Positions 33,525-45,446 of a DNA stretch of 64,000 bases are shown piece after piece. The notes below the pieces were generated by a model. That model had not been told where the DNA came from. It did not search any database and saw only the letters and a list, made by a program, of their open reading frames with translations. Both the position numbers and the translations under genes were made by a program. This DNA comes from Onthophagus taurus (taxonomy: Eukaryota > Arthropoda > Insecta > Coleoptera > Scarabaeidae), in the NCBI RefSeq assembly GCF_036711975.1, contig NW_027248940.1, positions 5,518,001-5,582,000 of the forward strand, in the 5' to 3' direction. Each line of letters begins with the position of its first letter. Within the stretch, counting starts at the first letter, position 1.

Positions 33525-34423
33525 ATATACTCAACAAAATCTATAAGTATAAATAAATTCCTTTCTAATATTGGCGTGCCATCTGTTATTGAAAACCTAC
33601 AACTAAACTAGAATGAATGTAGTGACGCTCCGCTGTTTGTTGTTTCCATTATCCGTTGAAGTTGACGTAGAACGCGTTGCTGTGGTTTTTTTTAAAGAAG
33701 TCGTTTTGTGGAAGCTTTAGGATACATTTTTTAATAATGTTAACAATTTTGAAATATCAAATTAACAGAAATGTCTTAAGTTTCATGGGAAGGTATAATT
33801 TAACCGATAAATATGAAATCACGAAAAGGATGAAATGGATAAAAAGGTAAATGGCATTTTGATTCCTAACAAATGTAAGTATGAATCTTTTTTGTTAATA
33901 CTATTAAATTAAAGTTAAATTTCAATAACATCTATGTAGATTTAATCTTTTTTCTTCGTAAAAAATTTGTTTTCATCAGTGAGAAGAACAAGAAAATTAT
34001 GAAGCTCAAGATCAAGGTGTTATTGCAAGCAAAGTGCTTGTCAAATTCCAGAAAGGAGAATTAACAATGGTAATCCAAAGGATTATAATTCTTTAAAAAT
34101 AATCATTCTTATTTCTATAATTTTCATTATTTTGTTTAACAAGTTTTATCTCTTCGTAATAAGGAAGTACGGTATGTACAGATCTTTTTAATTTGGTATA
34201 AGTGAAGTTGTATGTGAAAAAGGTAGAATAAAGTCACTATAACTGTGGCGTTATTATGTTAGTATATATTATTGTCAAGTTTTCCTTTTTTTATATCGTC
34301 CTATTACTGCCAAAACTCACTAAGTGATATTTTGGAGAAAAACACTTCTAAAGATTATTGATAGCTTGTAAATCAGTATTCAAATGTAATATTTTATTTC
34401 TTATATTTTGAATTATGTTATAT
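33525..34423. other. No recognised gene
   Basis: AT-rich, with no supported gene. A 90-base frame at about 33977-34066 ends at a GT donor-like site but has no recognised motif and no partner exon, so it is not called. Confidence 0.4.
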
Positions 34424-34496
34424 TGTTAGGTATTACGAGCCCTAACAACTATATATTGGGACATAATAGAATTTATATGTAATTAACAACAATTAA

Positions 34497-36896
34497 CCCA
34501 GATATGCCTGAAATTTTTTAAAAAATTTTTTCAATCTTTTTTTGCATCAACGAGTTATTTGGATTATATTTATTATGTTTTGAGAAGTTTTTGAAATTCT
34601 GACCATGGGAAGTATGAAAAAAATAATGTTCTTTTAAAAGGACGGTAGGCATATATATGTACAAAAAATGTATTTAAACAGGATTATTATACAGAGTTTT
34701 AAAGAACTTTTAAACAACTTGTGTAATAATTCATATAGTAACAAAAAAATACATTATGTTTGTGGGGTATGATATGGCTTAAAACATGCAATATGTAAAG
34801 CTGTATCACATTTTTCACATTTAGTAGAAACTTTTTTGTGGCAAAGCCTACATCTAGTTTGTTTTTCTTGGGGTATGATCAAATGGTCCATTTGATCATA
34901 CCTAGAATCAGCGTTTTCTAATAATGATCGTCTTGATCTTTTTGCAAATTTCCTTTGGTGACCTTCCAAAATTGCCAATGCGATCCTTCTGTGAAAGGTC
35001 AGATGGTCCAGCTTACCATTTTGTTGTCTGTGGAGTTGCCAGGCATTATGTACAGACAAATCAAGCATGTGGAATATTATAGGAATGTACCATTTCTTTC
35101 CTCTGAAACCTACCCTATAAGACTTATATTTTGGTCACCTCTATCAACACCACCCATGTGACGGTTATATTCATATATATTTTTGGGTTGACCAACTTTT
35201 ATTTTTTGTGCTCTTTTACAGAAAATCGATTTACCGAATATAAAGGATAAACAGGTACTCCATTGGATGCCAACGAAACACAACTATTGTCATGCCACTT
35301 TACAACTACTGTCCCATTTTCATTGGATTTATAGTCTAGGTTACCTCGCTCCTTTTTCTTCATCTCGGCTGTACTAACCAAATTACAATTTGATGTCCGG
35401 TTTTCTCTTATGGTCCCCGTTAGTCTTATATTCATTTTTTTTAGTTCATCAGTAAGAGGAATTGTTGTAAAAAAATTGTCACAGAAAATATGATAGGGAT
35501 AACTTCTAATTGATAAAAGGGTCTCTGCATATTGAAGAACTACTGATGGTCCTAACCCAAGTTCCCTATACTGAACTTTTATTTCGCTCTTGGCGCCCTG
35601 ATATGGTTCAATCCATACCACGTATCCTGAATCAATAGCACCGGTCCAAAATTTATAGCCATAACGAATGGGTTTTCCACGTATAAATTGCTTTGCTCCG
35701 TGACGGCCAAAATAAGGTATCATAGCTTCATCGACGCTGTGATTTTCTTGTAACGGAGCAAACCTTTGGAACGAGTAATTTATTTTCTTTATCAACGGTC
35801 TTACCTTCGTAAATTTATCAGTTTTATCCAAAGAAGCGTTATCACAGCAATGTATATTTCTAAAAATGTATTCAAATCGATCCCTGGAAATGGCATTAGA
35901 AACCAAATTATTATGGGCATCTGCTGTATTTTCCCAAAACATCCTGCGACGTGGAACATGAACATATCCACTGATTAATAGAACAGCAAAGAAATTTAGT
36001 ATTTCTTCTTTGGTGATATTGGCAGGTTTGTTGTGTTGGCTTGCGTAAAGATTAGAACATCCTAAGAACATGTTTATTATTTCTTCATCCCAAAAAAAAT
36101 CAAAAAGCTCAAGTGGCGAATTGTTATTTACAACATTATGAACAAGTGGTATTTCTATATTAGGTGGCTCAATGTCTCTCTTTTTCCATTTATAATGCCT
36201 TTTTATTGGTCCGCTCTTGGCGCTTTTCGTTTTCTTCATTCGCGATCTTATTTCAGCCAAAGTCAAATCGTCTTCAGAGGTATATTCATTATCATTGACC
36301 TTTACTGGTTCGGGGCTTCTAACTGGCGTAGGTGAAGGTCTCGGTGAAAATATTATTTGCAAAGGATCAAAATTATGGAATATTTCTGCTTCTGCAAGCA
36401 GTTGGGAACCGGGCAAATTATTTACGTTCACAAAATCTTCGTCACCGGAATCTTCATCCGTGACTGGATCACACGCATTTATGGGTGGTAAAACAGCAAT
36501 TTCTGTACCCTCTGGAAAATCGGTACCCGTATCCTCCAACGAATGAAGGAATTCATCCAACGTAAGGCCTCTAAAAAAAAGTATTTGTATTTGCCTACTG
36601 TCCTTTTAAAAGGACACCCAAATCAAATATCAAAATGGGCATCCATAACTATTACCACTATTACTCACCCAACCAACTTTAAATCTATCGGCCTATCCAT
36701 TTTTTCAAAATTTTCACTGTATACACTCGTACTATCACGTTTTAATATCAACTAAATACCAAAACAAGTAAACAATGTCTTCATAAAGTCAAATAAACCT
36801 GCACCATCTATCTGTAAAAAGTCTAAATGCTAAATAAATATATTTAAAGATTTCTACACTGGATGTCCTTTTAAAAGGACAGTAGGCATATTTGGG
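34497..36896 (-). mobile_element. piggyBac element 2 (2400 bp) with TTAA duplication
   Basis: Ends CCCAGATATGCC (34497) and GGCATATTTGGG (36896) are inverted; TTAA flanks both (34493-34496, 36897-36900). The palindrome TGTCCTTTTAAAAGGACA occurs at 36864-36881 and 36599-36616 and, diverged, at 34627-34644, each next to GTAGGCA or its complement. Confidence 0.93.
34754..36560 (-). pseudogene. piggyBac 2 transposase, frameshifted near the C-terminus
   Basis: 35199-36560 gives 453 residues: acidic start, ELFDFFWDEEIINMF, the first catalytic Asp in SVDEAMIPYFGRHG (~277), the second in FCDNFFTT (~361), and VVVKWHDNSCVSLAS. Just after 35199 a shift in an A run moves the GGVDRGDQ block (third Asp) to another frame, and a second shift follows near 35110. 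34754-35068 then carries the helical tail and a cysteine-rich zinc domain (CRLCHKKVSTKCEKCDTALH). So catalytic residues are all encoded but not in one frame. Confidence 0.92.
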
Positions 36897-37212
36897 TTAA
36901 ATAGATTATTTTGTTTTAATACATTTTTTGATGAGACTTTGCTTCTAAATGAAAGTTTGGCGTTCGAACTAAACACTTTATTCTTACTAGAATGTTTTTA
37001 CATTAATTTATTAAAAAGAACTTTAACAGAAAAACTTGGCGTCTCTTTTTTTTTTTTCGTTACACATTTCTTTTTTGCATATTCAGTTGCCTAACTTTTC
37101 TAACACCCCCCACAACTTATATATTCAAAAAGAATTTACAATATTTAAAGACGTTCGGAATTCTACAAATTTACCGTGACTCACTCCTTTTGTCATAATG
37201 TCCGCCTTTTGA

Positions 37213-40010
37213 TTATCTGTTGGAAACATATTTTACATCAACAATCCCATTCATACACAAATCCCGCACAAAATTGTACTTAACATCAACATGCTTCAAT
37301 CGCTTATGCTCCCATTTGTCCAACAAGTAGATAACAGACTGATTATCTTCAAACATTACAACAGGAATCTCAATCTTAACCCCCATGTCGTCTAACAATT
37401 CTTTCAACCAAATAAGTTCAGTAGCAGCCGTAGCCAGGGCCACATATTCGGCTTTTGTCGACGACAAAGCCACCGACGTTTGTTTTCTAGTTGTCCAGTG
37501 AACCACTGCGCTATAAACTTCAATTATATATCCACTCGTTGACTTTCTATTCCTATCAGTCGCCCAATTGGCATCTGCATATGAAACCAACACTTCCTTT
37601 TTACTTGATCGTTTGTAAAACAATCCATAATCCAATGTTCCCTTTATGTATCGAAGTATTCGTTTCAATCCCCGCCATTGTTCTTCAGTTGCATTACTTT
37701 GGTAGCGGCTATAATAATTTACCGCTACACTCAAGTCAGGTCTTGTTGTTAGCATTAATACATCAGACAGCCAATCAATTGCCTATAAGGCTTTTCATCC
37801 ACAATACACGTACCTTCAGTATTTTCACCATACAATTTTGCGTCAATTGGCGTTTTTGATGGTTTGCACTCTTCCATATTAAATTTTCTTAAAAGTGACC
37901 TTGAATGACAAAAACAACCCTCTCGTTGTTTCTTGTATTTTTATTCCCAAGAAGAAGTTTAATTTTCCCAAATCTGTCATTTGTAAATTGTCTTTCAAAT
38001 TTTTTATTGTTTGTTGTATAAAATCTTTCTTGTGACCTGCAATTATAATGTCATCCACATACAACAATAAATAAACCTTTTCTTTTAAGTTTGTGTACAA
38101 ACAGAAATCGTTTTGAGATCTTTTAAATCCCTGTGTCACTATAAAATTATTAAACTTCTCATTCCAGGCTCTCGGTACCTGCTTTAACCCATACAACGTC
38201 TTGTTAAGTTTGCATACCATATTCGAATTTTCAGTTATTCCTTGTGGAATTTTCATATAAATTTCTTCTTCAAATCGCCATGCAGAAACGCATTTCTCAC
38301 ATCCAATTGGTATGCAAACAGATTATGAGTATTAATTATTGACAATAATGTTCTAACGGTTATCAAACGTGCAACAGGCGCATATGTTCGATTGTAATCA
38401 TATCCCTTGCGTTGAGAACATCCCTTGATAACGAGTCTAGCCTTGCGTCTTACTAGTTCATCCTTTTCATTCTTCTTTACTTTAAACACCCATTTACTTT
38501 CAATTACTCTCTTATTATCTGGTAATGCTTGTAACGTCCAAGTATTGTTTGTTTTTAAAGATTTTAACTCTTCATCAACAGCTTCCAACCAATGTTTCTT
38601 ATCTTCTCTATTTTCGATCTCTTCATAATCTTGTGGAGCTTCATGTACAAATGTTTCAGCATTCAATGCGTACACTGCATAGTCATCTAGATATTTAGGT
38701 CATCTCCTTTGGCGTGCTTCTTTTCGTTCTTCCTCTCTTGTAATTTCTTCTGTTTCTGTTTCGGTGTTCTCTTTTATTGCGATCTTCTGTTCTATGTTTT
38801 CTTCTATTATTCTTTCCTGTTCGCCATCATCTGAACTTACTTCATCTTTGTCAACATTTACAATTAATTTTTGTGTATCAAAATTGTATTTAAATTCATT
38901 TAATATTACATCTCTTCCAGTATATATTTTCTTGTTACTCGGACAATATAACCGATATCCATTTGGACAGTAACCCATCATAAATACTTTCAGGGATTTA
39001 CTTGCAAATTTACTCTCTACTAATTCAGATGGGATTTTTAAATAACCAGTGCAACCAAATACCTTAAGTTTGTCTAGATTTGGCTTATGTCCATACCACA
39101 ATTCAGATGGTACAACCTTTTCTAATGCAGTTGTAGGCGATCTATTTATCAAATAAACTGCTGAGCAAACCGCTTCAGTCCAAAAACCCTTTTCCAAATC
39201 AGTATCCAGCAACATACATCTCGCTTTTTCTATAATTGTGCGGTTCATCCGCTCTGCAACACCATTCTGTTCTGGTGTATACCTTACCGTAAATTCAAAC
39301 TGAATACCTTGCTTTTCAAAATGTTCTTTCATTTCATTTGATATGTATTCTCTACCATTGTCACAACGAAAACGGCTAATTGAAGAATTAAAATGCGCTT
39401 TAGCCATTGACTCATACTTCTTGAAATAATTAAACGTTTTACTTTTAGCTTTCAATGCATACGCTACAGTAAAATGAGTGAAATCATCTATAAATGTTAA
39501 TACATATTTCTTATTATCGTGTGACTCTTTTATTGGACCAAATAAATCACTGTGAATCAATTGCAACGGTCTTTTTGCTCTATACCTTTCTTGTTTATGA
39601 GGCAGTTTTGTTTGTTTACCTTTTACGCATGTCTCACAGAAACTTAGTTTTGCATTCGGTTTACAATATTTACCAACTTGTTCAATTTCTCTAAATTTGA
39701 ATTGCTAATATGTCCCAACCTTCTGTGCCACAGTTCAACTTCAGATTCATTCAGCATCGTTACTAAACCATATTCTTTTTCACTTATAAAATCAAGTTCA
39801 TACAACTTATTCGTTCTGGTTGCCATAACAACTATTTTATTATTTTTAATAACTTTTCCTGTTCCTTTTTCAAATACTACAGTAAAATTACTCATTTCTA
39901 ATTTACGTACTGATAATAAGTTAATATCCAACCCCGCACAGTGGAGTATTTGACCCAAATTGTCGATCAAAATTATATGCGCTTGAATTAGTGATAAATT
40001 ATTGTCATCA
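37213..40010 (-). pseudogene. Copia-type retrotransposon pol, 5' truncated
   Basis: Minus strand, in order: gag-pre-integrase with ELWHRRLGHIS (39644-39970), integrase with HSDLFGP, FIDDFTHF, RCDNGREYIS and PEQNGVAERMNRT, i.e. the DDE set (38700-39566), RT with KARLVIKG and YAPVARL (38253-38675) and YVDD in LLLYVDDIIIAG (37879-38256), RNase H with SYADANWATDRNRKSTSG and SSTKAEYVAL (37213-37755). Frame breaks separate all blocks. Gag and protease are absent beyond 40.01 kb, as is the 5' LTR. Confidence 0.93.
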
Positions 40011-40159
40011 AAAGCAAAGCTTATTGATATTGGGTTGGTAATTATCTAAAAATGGAAAAATGAAACAAAAATATTTAATAGGTAATTAATAATTTTATTA
40101 GTATTTTTTATGTAGTAAAAAAGTAATTAATATATTGTATTTTTTTAATAAGACGAAAA

Positions 40160-42173
40160 TTAAGTCGCATCTCGCTCTTCTTCATCTAACTCTTCGTCAC
40201 CTTCGCTAGTTTCATCTTTGTCATCCGCATCCCATGGAAGTAACATTTTAATTGTCTCCGGCCTGAACGGTTTTGACTTTTTAATGGATTTAGGTCTACT
40301 GCAGCTTAAAAATGCATCTGATGTTAACAAAAGGCGATTCATGATATCCAGGTTGCACTGGACCCGGCAAAATTTACGTGAATATTTTTCCCTGTACTGA
40401 CGGAAATGTTTATTTCTGCTCTCTGCCGCCTCTTCTGATAGAGCTCCTATAGGCAACAGTGCTTTTTCTATTACTGTTGGGCCATGTATCAAAATTTTAT
40501 GGAGGGTTGGTGACATGGGGTACCAGTAATACAACTGGATGTAGAGCTTAGCCGTATATCGACAGTACTCTGAAAATTTATTTACGTCAATTTTATGACC
40601 AATGGATATTACTTCCAGAATTGTAGCCAATCTTTCAATGAGGGTTTGGTCAATTCCTGTTATACTTGCCGAGGTTTCTACGTTAGAGAAGAATCTTCTG
40701 CTGGTATTTCCATCGTTGCTGTTGCCGTAGTTGGCTTTAGGTACGTCAACGATTAGGCCAAGTTCTTTTCTAAACTTTTCTTGAATAATTTGCTTCCGTT
40801 CTTTTATAATATTCTTTTCTGATTCTGTTCTTGTTTGCCACTTTTTTATTGTAATTTTATACGAAATATCCAGTAATGTTTCGAAGAATCTTATTCGTGC
40901 ATGTAAAATCGACAATCCAAACTCCAAGTTTTCTGAGTTTATAGGTGCTTTTTCAGATTTTTCCAAATCATTGAAATCTTTTGACGTAAGCGTACATATG
41001 TAACATCGCATGGTCGAGCCTGTATTGGTAGCGGCATTACAGACTTTACCATCTACCATGGTAAATAACATTTTATGGTTGACCGTCACTTCTTTGTCTC
41101 CGATATTACTTTCGGTTGTACTTAAATGTTTTACCTGCTCTTTGTGATAATTAATTTCCTCAGTTGTCACATCTTTCCATTCCCTGATAAATCTGATTCT
41201 CATTGGTCGGCAAAAACGTGGTGAGGAGGGCGTTGGGTTTTGCCAAATTACTTTCTTATTTTTCTTACAAATAAGCTGAAGAGGTACTAGTGACGACTGG
41301 AAAATGTTGGAATTGAAATCGCTGCTATTTGAAAATGTTTGTTTGAATTGTGCTTGTCACAACTCCATTTATACGTCAGCTCCAAGGATGCCAATTCTTT
41401 TCGTGTGAGAGATATCAAAACTTCTTCTAGGTAAATAATAAATCGCTTTGCGGTATGATCTGCTAATGCTTGTAATTTAATTTCCGCACACGTTTCAGTA
41501 ACACGATAAGCATTCGAGTCTGGATAACAATCTTGTTTTGCTTTCTGTAGAAGTGAATAAGAGGGATATAGTTTTCTTGAGCTTTCTCTAATAATTTCAT
41601 ATTGTTTTCGTGTCAATGAAGCTTCTACAAATATAGATAACGCTTGTGTTGGTGTTAAATTTTCGGGCTCAGACGTCTCACTCTTTCTAAAAGCTTTCTT
41701 ATATTTATTACCACGTGACGGCAATGACATGATGTCCTTTACCACTTGTGCTCCACTCACATTTCCAAATTTTCGAAGAGCCATTTGACCAGCAAACAAG
41801 AGAGCTTCAGCTTCATTCTCCTTCCTCAAAAATGTTGTAATTTTGTTTTACGGCGTTTACTGCAATCGCTTAAATCTTCAAAAGCGCTTTCCGGACGACC
41901 ACCTATATTCGACATACATTTCTGCGTTATTTTAACAGTCCCTTGCAACCAATTACGATTTTTTTCTAAGAACGCTTTTTCTGTACGATTAGCAGCTTGC
42001 CATTTAGTTTTCATCTCAGATTTAACTCGCGAAAATGTTCGCAAAAATTGTTGCTTTTCCTTATCCGCGAACGTTCGCCGTTTTATGATGTTTCTTTCCA
42101 CTATATCCAATTTCTTCACAAAATCTCTTCCATTACATTGTTTTGTAAGATTATATATGCCTTCTCGAGTCAT
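40160..42173 (-). pseudogene. Transib transposase (RAG1-related), three frames
   Basis: 41826-42173 N-terminal part; 41287-41829 middle part with KWSCDKHNS, likely the first catalytic Asp; 40160-41203 main part with a zinc pair CYIC, FGLSILHARIRFFE, NDGNTSRRFF (a Transib/RAG1 hallmark) and SEEAAESRNKHFRQYR with the final Glu, followed by NRLLLTSD. Two single-base-type shifts (about 41828 and 41310) separate the parts. Otherwise length (about 640 residues) matches the family. Terminal CAC-type inverted repeats were not identified. Confidence 0.85.
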
Positions 42174-42520
42174 GACATTGAAACCAAAATAATCTAAAAC
42201 GAGGAACAGCTTAGAATAGTAAAGGGCGTACCAAAAATAAGTATGTCTTGCCTACATACTACTAGTTTAATTTTTTTTTTTTAATATTTTAGGCAGTTTC
42301 TAGCAGTAGTTGTTTATAGTATAGTAGAGTAAATTTTTCAAACAAAAAAATGTGGAAAAAAATAATGCTGGCAATTTATGAGTTGGATCGGTCCGCGGGA
42401 ACAATGCTATACAGGTTGTTCCTAAAGTTTGTTTGCTCAGAACTTTTTTATTCTTTTATAACCCTACATTTATTTTTGCAGTTTCTAATAGCAAATTTAG
42501 TTTAGAAACTTTTATTACTC

Positions 42521-43540
42521 TTAGATAATATTGATAAACACCACCGTTTTCGTATTAAATGCAAAAATGTCCGAATTCAATAACAAAAAAAAAATAAATA
42601 AATCTTTTATCATGTTTGAGGCCATTTTATGCAGCACGCTTAAACTGATGTTATTAATCTCCGTTCTTATATTCCCCTTCAGTTCATCCAGCGTGTGCTG
42701 CCTGCTTTTGTAAACCTTTCCTTTAAGGTATCCCCAAAGGAAATAATCTGGAGACGTTAAGTCGGGAGAACGTGGGGGCCATAATCCTTTAGAGATTTTA
42801 CGTTCGCCAAAAAACTGGCGTAAGAAGCGAATCGTCGCGTTAGATGTGTGACATGTGTCCCCGTCCTGCTGCAACCAATAGTAACGTTCATCGTTTTCAA
42901 GCAACGCAATAAATTGTGTAAAGATGTCTTGGTATACAATACTGTTCACTTTTGTTTCAAAGAATAAAGGGCCTACTATTCGACGACGAGATATAGCACA
43001 CGACACTCCAATCTTCTGGGAGTGCAAAGGGTTTTCATGAAAGACGTGAGGATTTTTGGTTGCCCAAATTCTTGTGTTTTGGCTATTCACGTATCCACTA
43101 AGGTGAAACCATGCCTCGTCGGTGAAGAAAACACGATCAAGTTCTTCAATCGTAAAAATCTTCAAAAATCTACTATATTCTATGCGCTTTTGTTTATCCA
43201 GGTCTTTCAATTCCTGTACACTGCGAACATGATATGCACGAAATTTTAATTTTTTCGTCGCTTTTTGAGCACTACCATATGAAATCTGAGTGTGTGCTGA
43301 GAGTCTCCTCGAACTTTTTGAAGGCGAACGTAGTATCACATTTAGAATTTCATTCAATTTCTCGTCGGTTAGAATGGCTGGTCTCCCGGTTTTCTTCTTG
43401 TTAGCAACTGATCCACATTCACGAAAACGGGCTATTAATCTCGTTATTGTTGAGTTATTAGGTACTCCAACATCTGGATTGAAAAATATCGTTCAACAAC
43501 GAAAAGTCGCTGCTCTTGGGAAAATGGCATCTTTGTAAAT
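42521..43540 (-). pseudogene. Tc1/mariner-superfamily transposase
   Basis: 42521-43357 encodes the DDE core: FFTDEAWFHLSG (first Asp), WLQQDGDTCHT (second) and WPPRSPDLTSPDYFLWG (third acidic position 33 or 38 residues later, depending on which Asp is used). 43290-43538 holds the HTH region in broken frame (TDEKLNEILN upstream). Tail after NNISLSVLHKM is probably altered. TIRs not recognised. Family placement within mariner relatives is uncertain. Confidence 0.88.
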
Positions 43541-43935
43541 AAGTGAAAACCGCAATACTACCGATGTGAAATGACAAATTTATGTTTCGATGTCATCTAG
43601 ATCTGTTGTCGGCAATACCTATGATGCTATCACGCGGTAGGTGATAGAAATATTTCATTGAAAATACTATTAAACATAAATTTATTTTGATGTGCGCGAC
43701 TTTTCGATCTCTCTGTGTTAAGCATACAAAGGCAACGTAAAATAAACAAAATCTAATTAACAAAAACGAAATATGATACAGAACAAAAAAAGAATATAGT
43801 TTTATTGATCTTCAGATTCATCGTACTCTTCACCTATTGCTGGTTCAGTAGTTGTCTCTTTTAGTTTGTTATCTACAGGTAGAGCTTCATACCACAGGTG
43901 TAGTTCCTGCGGTATAATTCTGCCCTTTTTACCGT

Positions 43936-44637
43936 TTAATTCTGACCATACCACACCATGCAGAACATACCACAGATATGTTGCTTGATTAAGTCTACAT
44001 CCTCAGGTTTTGTTTGGTTTGATGGAGATTTTTTGTCCCGTTTATCCTCTTCCAGAAAAGCTCCACCTATTTGTCCTTTAGAGGCTGTTATGATTGGTCC
44101 ATTGCTTATGCATAGTGTTGTTTGAAAAAACTTTTGGAAAACCCGTATTTTAATATCATTTTTACGAAAATGAAAGGAACGGCCACACTGTTGTCTTTTA
44201 TTGAGCGAAACGTTTGCGTTAGGACGACGTGGTATACTCGAATGAACGTATTTTAAAATAAAGTCTTTCTGACGTTGGTGGTAGTTTGATAAACCCCAAA
44301 ACATTTTACAAATTTCTGCCCTACTGTCCTCATTAGAGTTTTCTACACATTTAAATTTACATTTTGTACAGTCTACTGGTCGGTGTAACTTAGCCTCACG
44401 TATGACTTTTTGGGATTTATAAGGCAAGCAATCATAACGTCTCCGGTTTGCAACATTTTTAGCCCAATTGGAAGGATTAGATTTCGACCAACGTGATCGT
44501 TTTTGCTTTTGTTTTTGTTCCCTCGTATTAGATGAAGGTGAATTTTCTACAATTTTGTCAAAGTGTGGTACCAAATCTGATACTTCAGAATCAGAGCTAC
44601 TAAAATTCTGTTGTTTGTTTGTAGATTTTGAGCCCAC
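43936..44637 (-). pseudogene. N-terminal fragment of a DUF7869-like family protein
   Basis: Acidic/serine-rich start, then a basic block SNPSNWAKNVANRRR followed by a cysteine cluster (C--CKFKC) and KMFWGLSNYHQRQKDFI. The same order (basic RNPKNWKRNVNKRKK, Tyr-Lys, CTCKSKC) opens the gene at 57.8-59.8 kb, so both are one family, though clearly different members. The frame is complete for this part, but the RNase H-like core is missing downstream. Confidence 0.6.
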
Positions 44638-44830
44638 GTCTTGTTCTTCACAGAGTCATCGCCAGATTCTTCCTAAAAAATAATTAACGTTTAATATTCT
44701 CAAGAATAATATAAAAATTGTCTATTTTATTTCAAACTGTGATAGTCGGTTAATTAAAAGGCGACGTTTTGTTTATTGCTCATAAACTATTTTAAGAAAT
44801 TATTTGCATATCTGTATGTACAATAAGGTA

Positions 44831-45395
44831 TATGGTGGAACCTCGCTTAACAAGTACCTCTCATAACGAATATTTCGCACACCGAGTAAAATAAATCGTC
44901 TCGATTAACGATCGATATTTCGCATAAGGAGTGACACGCATAGGGGACCCTTATTCTCGTCACTTTGTTGTGAAAAATAGATATACATACTCTAATTAAA
45001 AATAATCATAGGAACACATGAAACCTTCTAATTTTATAAATGTTCAAATATTATGTTTGAGGTTATGTTTTTACTTACCTGTTCCTATTGCATTTTCATC
45101 ATACGCTGTCCTCTAAATCCATTAGTTCCAAGCATGTTTACACACTTGAAATATTTAAGTAACTAGTCGTACGTTTTAAAGTCTAACGCTACGTTTAATT
45201 CACGCTTAATTCACAAAATACTTGCAGAAAATTTACACCACGAGGTTAACTGATCAAGGCAAAATCTGTAACTGGTATGTAAACAAAGTGTATCAAATAC
45301 ATTTCTTGTAAAATCGAGAAACACTAAGTGTTAGTGAATTTTTGCATTTACGATTTACCCAATACCTACGAAACTTGCTTTAAGCGAAGCTCACT
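44831..45395. repeat. Possible pogo/Tigger-type MITE
   Basis: Left end TATGGTGGAACCTCGCTTAA and right end (complement) GTGAGCTTCGCTTAAAGCAA match over most of 18 bases and resemble Tigger-type ends. No transposase frame inside. Boundaries approximate. Confidence 0.5.
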
Positions 45396-45446
45396 AACTC
45401 AATTTATTAGTTTAGCTTTTAAAATAATTTTCGAGAATTTCACTTA

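Larger units (their letters stand above)
34424..37105 (-). repeat. 3' LTR of copia element, split by piggyBac 2
   Basis: On the minus strand the LTR starts TGTTAGAAAAG at 37105, just after a GGGGGG polypurine tract, and ends CCTAACA at 34424. Removing the piggyBac (34497-36896 plus one TTAA) leaves about 278 bases with terminal TGTTAG/CTAACA, typical of copia LTRs. Confidence 0.8.

Noticed and set aside
33977-34066. Exon-like frame (ENYEAQDQGVIASKVLVKFQ) followed by a GT donor-like site
   Set aside because: No acceptor consistent with an open phase right before it without a TGA, no recognised family, no partner exon. Kept out of the gene list.
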